Below, piece by piece: positions 58,572-64,000 of a stretch of 64,000 nucleotides of DNA (position 1 is its first letter; each line of letters begins with the position of its first letter). The position numbers were made by a program, and so were the translations under genes. Source of the DNA: Streptomyces sp. LHD-70 (GTDB lineage: Bacteria > Actinomycetota > Actinomycetes > Streptomycetales > Streptomycetaceae); NCBI RefSeq assembly GCF_031157275.1, contig NZ_JAVIFW010000003.1, forward strand, positions 372,001 to 436,000. Reading direction: 5' to 3'. The notes beneath the pieces are model-generated. The model was not told the DNA's origin, made no database searches, and saw only the letters and a program-made list of their open reading frames with translations.

Positions 58572-59273
58572 ATGACTGCACAGGTCCGAGGACTGCACGC
58601 CCGCGTACTGGAGAGCCTCGGGCCCGCCATCACGGGCGGCGCGTACCCGCCCGGCAGCGTCCTGAGGATGGACGAGCTGTCGAAGGAGTTCGAGGTGTCG
58701 CGCTCCGTGATGCGCGAGGCGGTGCGCGTCCTGGAGTCCATGCACCTGGTCGAGTCGCGCCGCCGCGTGGGCGTGACGGTCCTTCCGGCGCCCGAGTGGA
58801 ACGTCTACGACCCCCAGGTCATCCGCTGGCGACTGGCCGGCGCCGACCGGCCGCGGCAACTGCGCTCGCTGACCGTGCTGCGCTCCGCCGTCGAGCCGAC
58901 GGCCGCGGGCCTGGCCGCCACCCACGCGACCGCCGAGCAGTGCGCGGCCCTCACCGAGTGCGCGATCGGCATGGTCTCCCACTCACGCGGACGGCAGCTC
59001 GAGGGCTATCTGATCCACGACATCGAGTTCCACCGCACGATCCTGCGGGCCTCGGGCAACGAGATGTTCGCCCGCCTCGGCGACGTGGTCGCGGAGGTCC
59101 TCACCGGACGTACGCACCACCAGGTGATGTTCGAGGACCCGGACCCGGCGGCGGTCACGCTGCACGTCAAGGTCGCCGAGGCCGTACGGGAGGGCGACGC
59201 GGAACGGGCTCAGGAGCTGACCCGTGAGATCACGCTCGGCGCCCTGGAGGAGCTGGACGTTCTGGCCCCCTAG
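58572..59273 (+). CDS. gntR: GntR/FadR-family regulator of gluconate genes
   Basis: 233 residues: winged helix (PGSVLRMDELSKEFEVSRSVMREAVRVLES, near 27-57) and an FCD ligand domain (LRSAVEPTAAGLAATHATAE; DIEFHRTILRASGNEMFARL; EAVREGDAERAQELTREITL) with metal-binding His residues. It is divergent from gntK-gntP, so it is likely their repressor with gluconate or 6-phosphogluconate as inducer. ATG 58572. Its stop lies within the arm of the next terminator hairpin. Confidence 0.92.
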   Translation: MTAQVRGLHARVLESLGPAITGGAYPPGSVLRMDELSKEFEVSRSVMREAVRVLESMHLVESRRRVGVTVLPAPEWNVYDPQVIRWRLAGADRPRQLRSLTVLRSAVEPTAAGLAATHATAEQCAALTECAIGMVSHSRGRQLEGYLIHDIEFHRTILRASGNEMFARLGDVVAEVLTGRTHHQVMFEDPDPAAVTLHVKVAEAVREGDAERAQELTREITLGALEELDVLAP

Positions 59274-59330
59274 GCCCTGTCTTCAATCACCGCCCTTCGG
59301 GCGACGGCGGGAGATTGAAGACAGGGCCTA
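59271..59330. terminator. 18-bp-arm hairpin including the gntR stop codon
   Basis: TAGGCCCTGTCTTCAATC (59271-59288) and its exact complement (59313-59330) enclose a second small hairpin (CGCCCTTCGGGCG). The leading TAG is the gntR stop; a minus-strand GNAT gene ends at 59337, so it serves both directions. The perfect arms and outward TAGGCCCTG ends also resemble a small mobile repeat. Confidence 0.8.
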
Positions 59331-59336
59331 GGTCCG

Positions 59337-59846
59337 TCAGGCGAGTTCGAGCGTCCAGTTCTGGCCGACCAGGTCGTGGCCGAAGCTGTGGTGCGGGGAC
59401 TCGTCGGCGAGCGTGAAGCCGTGGGCCTCGTAGATCCTGCGGGCGGAGACCAGTGAGGAGTTGGTCCACAGCGTCACCCGTCGGTACCCGGCCGCGCGGG
59501 CCAGGTCGAGGCAGTGCTCGACGAGCCGGTTGCCGAGGCCAAGGCCGCGCGCCTTCGGGGTGACGAGAAGGGTGCGCAGCCTCGCCGTGCCGGGCTCGTC
59601 GGCGGCCACCAGGAACACGCAGCCCGCCCGCTCCCCGTCGACCTCGGCGATCCAGGCGGCCTCGCGCGCCGGGTCGTGCCCGGCGGCGTAGTCGGCCACG
59701 ATCCGGGCGACCATCGCCTCGAACTCTCCGTCCCAGCCGAACTGTTCGGCGTAGCACTCGCCGTGGGCCATCACCACCCAGCCCAGATCCCCGGGTCGGT
59801 CCGCGGGGCGTACGACGACGTGCGGGGGTCCGTCCTGAGGTGACAT
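59337..59846 (-). CDS. GNAT-family N-acetyltransferase
   Basis: 169 residues. TLLVTPKARGLGLGNRLVEHCL (near 94) is the acetyl-CoA loop and LWTNSSLVSARRIYEAHGFT (near 124) the motif B helix, in the pattern of the family often fused to MarR regulators. WIAEVDGERAGCVFLVAADE is the preceding beta-strand region. ATG 59846 follows GGGAG. Divergent from a TetR gene across 77 bases with an inverted repeat. Substrate unknown. Confidence 0.9.
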   Translation of the reverse strand: MSPQDGPPHVVVRPADRPGDLGWVVMAHGECYAEQFGWDGEFEAMVARIVADYAAGHDPAREAAWIAEVDGERAGCVFLVAADEPGTARLRTLLVTPKARGLGLGNRLVEHCLDLARAAGYRRVTLWTNSSLVSARRIYEAHGFTLADESPHHSFGHDLVGQNWTLELA

Positions 59847-59886
59847 GGGGTGCTCCCGTGGCCTGTGCTCGCGCCTCCCGGCGCCC

Positions 59887-59906
59887 ACTGACACGACTGT
59901 TTCAGT
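59887..59906. promoter_or_regulatory. ACTGA-N10-TCAGT inverted repeat between GNAT and TetR genes
   Basis: ACTGA (59887-59891) and TCAGT (59902-59906) straddle the divergent promoters, 18 bases before the TetR start. Likely autoregulatory site. Confidence 0.45.
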
Positions 59907-59923
59907 AGCTCTAGGCTAGGCCC

Positions 59924-60535
59924 ATGTCCGAGGAAGCGACAACCCCCTCCGCCCGGCAGGTCGAACTCCTTGAGGCGGCCTACGCGTACGCGCTCACGCA
60001 CGGCCTCGCCGACCTCTCGCTGCGCCCCCTGGCCGCCGCCATCGGCTCCAGTCCGCGCGTCCTGCTCTTTCTCTTCGGCAGCAAGGACGGTCTCGTACGG
60101 GCGCTGCTCGCGCGGGCCCGCGCCGACGAGCTGGCCCTGCTCGACCGCTTCGGCCCCACCGGGCGGAAGGAGTCCATCGGGCTCGTGCGGGCGGTCGAGG
60201 AGGTGTGGGCCTGGCTGGCCGCGCCCGAGCACCGGCCGCTGCTCCGCCTGTGGGCCGAGGCGTACGCCCGCTCGCTCGTCGAACCCGACGGCGCCTGGGG
60301 CGGGTTCGCGCGCCGCACCGTGGGCGACTGGCTCGACGCCCTCGCCGGCTGCCAGCCCCCGGCCGAGCGGAACAGTGAGCAGGGGGCGACCCGCCGCACC
60401 CTCGCCCTCGCCGTGCTCCGGGGCGCACTCCTCGACCTGCTCGCCACGGACGACGAGGCGCGCGTCACCGCGGCCGTACGGGCTGAGTTCGATCTGCTCG
60501 GGTCCGGGGGTGAGGAGTCCCGGCGCATCCGCTAG
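59924..60535 (+). CDS. TetR-family regulator
   Basis: 203 residues. ALTHGLADLSLRPLAAAIGSSPRVLLFLFGSKDGLV (near 24-60) is the helix-turn-helix of TetR type, in which the recognition helix is SPRVLLFLFGSK. The ligand domain has VEEVWAWLAAPEHRPLLRLW. It is divergent from a GNAT gene and 38 bases upstream of a second TetR gene. Regulation of the GNAT gene is possible; ligand unknown. Confidence 0.88.
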   Translation: MSEEATTPSARQVELLEAAYAYALTHGLADLSLRPLAAAIGSSPRVLLFLFGSKDGLVRALLARARADELALLDRFGPTGRKESIGLVRAVEEVWAWLAAPEHRPLLRLWAEAYARSLVEPDGAWGGFARRTVGDWLDALAGCQPPAERNSEQGATRRTLALAVLRGALLDLLATDDEARVTAAVRAEFDLLGSGGEESRRIR

Positions 60536-60537
60536 TC

Positions 60538-60557
60538 TAGGTAGACCTATCTACCTA
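60538..60557. promoter_or_regulatory. TAGGTAGA-N4-TCTACCTA operator of the second TetR gene
   Basis: A perfect 8-base inverted repeat just upstream of the second TetR start (60574), overlapping its likely promoter. Sequences of this form with TAGGTAGA arms are known as sites of TetR repressors of exporters; regulation of the co-transcribed EamA gene is expected. Confidence 0.72.
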
Positions 60558-60573
60558 ATTAGTGGAGTGCGCG

Positions 60574-61179
60574 ATGACGGGAACCGGCTCAGGCGCGGCG
60601 GGTGCGGGACGGCGGAGGCCCGCGAGGGAGCGGCTGCTCGCGGCTGCCGCCCGGCGCTTCTACGCCGACGGCGTGGCGGCCACCGGCATCGACACCATCA
60701 CCGCGGAGGCCGGTGTCGCGAAGATGAGCCTCTACAACAACTTCGCGTCCAAGGCCGAACTCGTCGGCGCCTACCTCGACGCCCGGCACGAGGAGTGGCT
60801 CGGCCTCTACCGCGCCCGCCTGGAGCAGGCCGACGGTCCGCGTGCCGGAGTGCTCGCCGTCTTCGACGCGTACGCCGACCACGCCGCGTTCGCGTACGAG
60901 CAGGGCTTCCGGGGGTGCGGGCTGCTCAACGCGGCGGCCGAACTGCCCGCCCGGGACCAGGGCCGCGCGGTGGTGCGCCGCCACAAGGAGGAGGTCGAGC
61001 GGCTGATCGCGGATCACCTCGCCGAGCTGCTGCCCGAACAGCCGGACCGCGCACGGGAGTTGGCTGAGCACCTCGCGTTCCTCCTGGAGGGTGCGATGGC
61101 CCGCGCCGGCCTCGAAGGCGACGGCGCCCGCGTGCAGCGCGCCCGTACCCTCGCCGAGTCCCTCCTGGACACTCTGTGA
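60574..61179 (+). CDS. TetR-family regulator of the EamA exporter
   Basis: 201 residues. RFYADGVAATGIDTITAEAG then VAKMSLYNNFASKAELVGAY (near 27-66) is the helix-turn-helix with a typical SLYNNFxSK recognition helix. The C-terminal domain has FRGCGLLNAAAELPARDQGR, the conserved Cys-Gly-Leu-Leu-Asn motif of the YdeS/AcrR-type group. ATG 60574 has GGAG seven bases upstream (GTG 60562 is less good). The EamA exporter starts by overlapping its stop (GTGA), so both are one unit governed by the palindrome upstream. Confidence 0.9.
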   Translation: MTGTGSGAAGAGRRRPARERLLAAAARRFYADGVAATGIDTITAEAGVAKMSLYNNFASKAELVGAYLDARHEEWLGLYRARLEQADGPRAGVLAVFDAYADHAAFAYEQGFRGCGLLNAAAELPARDQGRAVVRRHKEEVERLIADHLAELLPEQPDRARELAEHLAFLLEGAMARAGLEGDGARVQRARTLAESLLDTL

Positions 61180-62171
61180 CCGGCGCGGTGGCCCAGCGGT
61201 CCGTGGGCCTCGGCGCGCTCTGCGTCCTCGCGGCCTCCGTGCTGTGGGGCACGACCGGTACGGCCGCGACCTTCGCGCCCGGCGTGGGCCCGCTCGCGAT
61301 CGGCGCCGTCGCCATGGGCCTCGGCGGACTCCTGCAAGCCCTCATCGCCGCACCCCTGATCACCCGTCATGCGCCCGCCCTGCGCGCCCGGCGCGGCACC
61401 GTGCTGCTCGGCGCGCTCGCCGTGGCCGTCTATCCGCTCGCGTTCTACAGCTCGATGCGGCTGGCCGGGGTCGCGGTCGGCACCGTGGTCTCCATCGGTA
61501 CGGCGCCACTCGCCTCCGCCCTCATCGAACGCGCCGTGGACCGGAGGCACTTGACCCGCCGCTGGAAACTCGGCGCCGCCCTCGGCCTGACCGGCACCGT
61601 CCTCCTCTGCCTCGCCGAAGCCGTGCACGCCCCCGCACCCGGCGGACCGGACGGCCGCTCCGTGGCGGGCACCCTCCTCGGCGTGGGCCTCGGCCTGATC
61701 GCCGCCACGACGTACGCCCTCTACTCCTGGACCGCCCACCGGCTCATCACCGACGGCATCCCCTCCCGCGCCGCGATGGGCGCCGTCTTCGGCGTGGGCG
61801 GGCTGCTGCTCGTGCCCGTGCTGCTGCTCACCGGTGCCCCGCTCCTCGCGTCGTGGTCCGCCGCGGCCGTGGGGGCGTACATGGCGCTTGTCCCGATGTT
61901 CGCCGGGTACGTGCTGTTCGGCTGGGGGCTCGCGCACGTACCGGCGAGCACGGCCACCACCCTGTCGCTGCTAGAACCGGCCGTCGCCGCCGTCCTCGCC
62001 GTCCTGGTCGTCGGCGAACGGCTGCCTGCCGTCGGCTGGGCCGGAGTCGCGCTCGTCGTCGCCTGCCTGGCCGTCCTCACCGCGCCGGGCCGCCGGCCGG
62101 CCGTGCGTGGGCGTGGGGCACGTGTGGAGACGGCGGTCGCGGAGAGAATCAGGGACGCATCACCGTCGTAG
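61176..62171 (+). CDS. EamA/DMT-family exporter
   Basis: 331 residues with ten hydrophobic segments in two EamA halves (LGALCVLAASVLWGTTGTAA at the start; TLLGVGLGLIAATTYALYSW in the second). The family exports amino acids, metabolites or drugs through the membrane. GTG 61176 overlaps the TetR stop. Regulated by that TetR protein through the TAGGTAGA palindrome. The second half ends with a charged cytosolic tail. Confidence 0.92.
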   Translation: MTGAVAQRSVGLGALCVLAASVLWGTTGTAATFAPGVGPLAIGAVAMGLGGLLQALIAAPLITRHAPALRARRGTVLLGALAVAVYPLAFYSSMRLAGVAVGTVVSIGTAPLASALIERAVDRRHLTRRWKLGAALGLTGTVLLCLAEAVHAPAPGGPDGRSVAGTLLGVGLGLIAATTYALYSWTAHRLITDGIPSRAAMGAVFGVGGLLLVPVLLLTGAPLLASWSAAAVGAYMALVPMFAGYVLFGWGLAHVPASTATTLSLLEPAVAAVLAVLVVGERLPAVGWAGVALVVACLAVLTAPGRRPAVRGRGARVETAVAERIRDASPS

Positions 62172-62189
62172 CGCCCTGAACAGGAGTGA

Positions 62190-62543
62190 GTGACCGTGAC
62201 CATCCGCCGCGCCATGCCCGACTTCCGCACCGGCGACCTGGAGCAGAACCGGGACTTCTACGGCAAGTTGGGCTTCCAGGAGGTCATGAACCAGGGCTGG
62301 ATCATGACGCTCGCCTCGCCGTCCAACCCCACCGCCCAGGTCAGCTTCATGACGCACGACAAGACCGCGCCCGTCGTGCCCGACCTCAGCGTGGAGGTCG
62401 AGGACGTGGACGCGGTCCATGCCGCGCTGCAAGGCAGCGGCGCGGAGATCGTGCACCCGCTGCAGGACGAGGAGTGGGGCGTACGCCGGTTCTTCGTGAA
62501 GGACCCCGACGGGCGCGTGGTGAACGTCGTCAGCCACCGCTGA
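62190..62543 (+). CDS. VOC-superfamily protein
   Basis: 117 residues. PDFRTGDLEQNRDFYGKLGF and VEVEDVDAVHAALQGSGAEI are the two VOC halves; EWGVRRFFVKDPDGRVVNVV is the typical last strand, as in small glyoxalase/bleomycin-resistance-like proteins. GTG 62190. It follows the EamA gene at 18 bases, so may be in the same unit and take part in resistance, but this is a guess. Convergent with the DUF2264 gene. Confidence 0.88.
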   Translation: MTVTIRRAMPDFRTGDLEQNRDFYGKLGFQEVMNQGWIMTLASPSNPTAQVSFMTHDKTAPVVPDLSVEVEDVDAVHAALQGSGAEIVHPLQDEEWGVRRFFVKDPDGRVVNVVSHR

Positions 62544-62549
62544 CCACGC

Positions 62550-64000
62550 TCACCGGGACCGGACCTTCGGCATACGGGCCTCCGTCACCACCCCGTCCGG
62601 CCAGTCGATGCGCGCCAGATGCCCGCCGTCACCGTCCGGCCGCACCTGGAGCGCGGGGTGGTGCGCGGGCGCCTCGCGCCTCAAGGTGACCGTGGCGGCG
62701 AGGGCCGTGCCGGGCGCGGGGACCTCGGCGGTCAGCCACGGCACGGCCGTGAACCGCCCGAGCGGACTGGTGCCTTCCTCCGTGTGGACGCCCGCCCAGG
62801 CGAAGCCCGTGAGCGCGTGCAGCTGCGACGTCAGCCCCTCCGTCGAGGCGGTCGCGTACGGCTGCGGGGCGTGCCCGGAATCCGATCCCGGCAGCGCGTC
62901 ACCGGTCAACGGCCAGCCGCCCAGGCGGAGTTGGACGGCAGGACCCGGCGGACCCTCGACCCTGGCGAGGCGGACCTCGACCCCGTCGCGTACGACCGAC
63001 GCGACCGTGACCACCGGACCGGGAACCGCCGGGCCGGTGCGGCCGGAGCCGTGGTCGAGGCCGGTGTCGCCGGTGAGGTCCACCCAGTGCACCCGGCCCG
63101 AGGAGAGCGCCATCAGGGCGCCGTCCGGGAGTTCCCGCGTGCCGTGGGCGTCGAAGCCGGTGCGGTGCGAGGCCCGGCCGTCGGCGTCGAGCAGAGCGAC
63201 CGTGTTGTCCAGCGGGTCCGCGACGGTCGGGCCGGTCAGCGGCGGCAGCGTGGCCGTGGAGTAGCCGAGGCGGGCGTAGACCGGGGCGTCGGAGCGGACC
63301 GTGCCGGGCAGGGCGTGGTCCGTACCGTGGTTGAGGACCGTGACGATGCCGTCGGCGCGCCGGGCGGAGACCAGCCAGCCGGGCGCCTCGACCGCCCTGG
63401 ACTGGTCGGACTCCTCCAGCGGCAACGGCTCCTCGACCGCCGTCCACACCGGATGGTCGGCGGGCAGCGCGAGCCCGAGCATGCCCTTCGCCGCCCAGTA
63501 CGGCGATCCGGGGCCCGAGTAGGACTGCCGCATGCCGGGCCAGGCGTGATGCCAGCCGAGCGTCAACAGGCCTTCGGCGTCCGGCACTTGGCGTCGCGCG
63601 AAGTGGTCGAGCATGCCGCTCGCCGCGCGCCGGGTGAGCCCGGGGGCGAGCCGCCCGGCGCCCGTGTACGCGCCCACCCACAGCGGGGCCGCGGCCGCGT
63701 ACCGGTAGATCAGGCTGCGGCCCTGCAGCAGCGGCGCACCGTCGGCGCCCACCAGGCGGACCGCGTCGTCCAGATACCGGGCGAGGTCCGCCTCCCAGCG
63801 GGCCTGCACCTCAGGCGGGCAGAGCGAGCCGGTGACGTCGAAGAGGCGGGTCCACAGCAGCGGGTAGGTGTGCAGCGCCCAGCCCACGTAGTGGTCGTAA
63901 CCGCGCTCCTCACCGTCGGCCAGCCAGCCGCCCGCGCGCCGCATCGAGGCGTGGAACGCCAGGTCCTCCTCGATGTCCGTGGCCGACCAGGGCCCGCCCG
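62550..64000 (-). CDS. DUF2264 protein (partial; N-terminus beyond window)
   Basis: The frame is open through the window end, so the N-terminus is missing; about 483 residues are visible. FHASMRRAGGWLADGEERGY and LHTYPLLWTRLFDVTGSLCP, with GLLTLGWHHAWPGMRQSYSG and GSPYWAAKGMLGLALPADHP, match DUF2264, an alpha/alpha-barrel family related to unsaturated glucuronyl or rhamnogalacturonyl hydrolases. The C-terminal half is a beta-sandwich (VHWVDLTGDTGLDHGSGRTG). Glycan breakdown is likely, substrate unknown. It ends six bases from the VOC gene. Confidence 0.88.
   Translation of the reverse strand, partial: GGPWSATDIEEDLAFHASMRRAGGWLADGEERGYDHYVGWALHTYPLLWTRLFDVTGSLCPPEVQARWEADLARYLDDAVRLVGADGAPLLQGRSLIYRYAAAAPLWVGAYTGAGRLAPGLTRRAASGMLDHFARRQVPDAEGLLTLGWHHAWPGMRQSYSGPGSPYWAAKGMLGLALPADHPVWTAVEEPLPLEESDQSRAVEAPGWLVSARRADGIVTVLNHGTDHALPGTVRSDAPVYARLGYSTATLPPLTGPTVADPLDNTVALLDADGRASHRTGFDAHGTRELPDGALMALSSGRVHWVDLTGDTGLDHGSGRTGPAVPGPVVTVASVVRDGVEVRLARVEGPPGPAVQLRLGGWPLTGDALPGSDSGHAPQPYATASTEGLTSQLHALTGFAWAGVHTEEGTSPLGRFTAVPWLTAEVPAPGTALAATVTLRREAPAHHPALQVRPDGDGGHLARIDWPDGVVTEARMPKVRSR

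Noticed and set aside
60562..60573. GTG at 60562 as start of the second TetR gene
   Set aside because: GGAG lies inside the first codons of that reading and is correctly spaced only for ATG 60574.

Overview
The window is high-GC (roughly 70% or more) actinobacterial DNA. GTG and TTG starts, GTGA stop/start overlaps, a class E type LAETG sortase substrate, SARP-type regulators, DUF1266/DUF4097/DUF5997 families and the mal and gnt gene orders all point to a Streptomyces chromosome. No rRNA, tRNA, CRISPR array, prophage or conjugative element was recognised. The only mobile-looking item is a MITE-like insertion of about 265 bp inside an acetyltransferase gene.

Layout. 1-9.5 kb: the tail of a LacI regulator with a PfkB sugar kinase, an aquaporin, an amino acid permease with a conserved hypothetical protein, then a tightly overlapping set of FGGY kinase, GlpA-like dehydrogenase with a 2Fe-2S tail, and a second flavoprotein. 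9.5-24.7 kb: housekeeping and accessory single genes (DUF1266, TauD dioxygenase, DUF4097 with a ribbon-helix-helix partner, glutathionyl-hydroquinone reductase, secreted DUF4232, DUF5997 divergent from a HTH-less LysR-like protein, a stand-alone AlaRS catalytic core, cupin, cytochrome P450 with ferredoxin). 24.7-29.8 kb: a ribose operon rbsR-rbsA-rbsCB(fused)-rbsD with paired operators. 30-35 kb: small unknown genes, a secreted alkyl sulfatase with a TetR regulator, and a GNAT gene split by the MITE. 35-45.6 kb: a maltodextrin locus, malR / malEFG / GH13 glucosidase / second malR-like gene / secreted pullulanase. 45.7-53.9 kb: aspartate aminotransferase, hydrolase, GNAT, MaoC, LAETG surface protein, winged-helix protein with a histone H1-like tail, a deletion scar joining two truncated genes, secreted intradiol dioxygenase, AraC regulator. 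53.9-56.2 kb: VOC protein, a membrane protein, and a secreted TNT-domain toxin candidate with a small downstream partner. 56.4-59.3 kb: gluconate genes gntP-gntK opposite gntR. 59.3-64 kb: GNAT, two TetR genes, EamA exporter, VOC protein and a truncated DUF2264 gene.

Functionally the window is rich in carbohydrate import and catabolism (ribose, maltodextrins, gluconate, a polyol-like substrate, probably fructose), each with a local LacI or GntR regulator and visible palindromic operators. A second theme is short tandem duplication: at least ten loci carry two to four direct copies of 15-57 bp units, many in leader regions or overlapping start or stop codons. The items that best repay follow-up are the secreted TNT toxin locus, the editing-less AlaRS core with a possible leader peptide, the Cys-rich leader candidate before the TauD-like gene, the MITE-disrupted GNAT gene, the scar where a divergent SARP/hydrolase pair lost both N-termini, and the triple hairpin array before the pullulanase gene.
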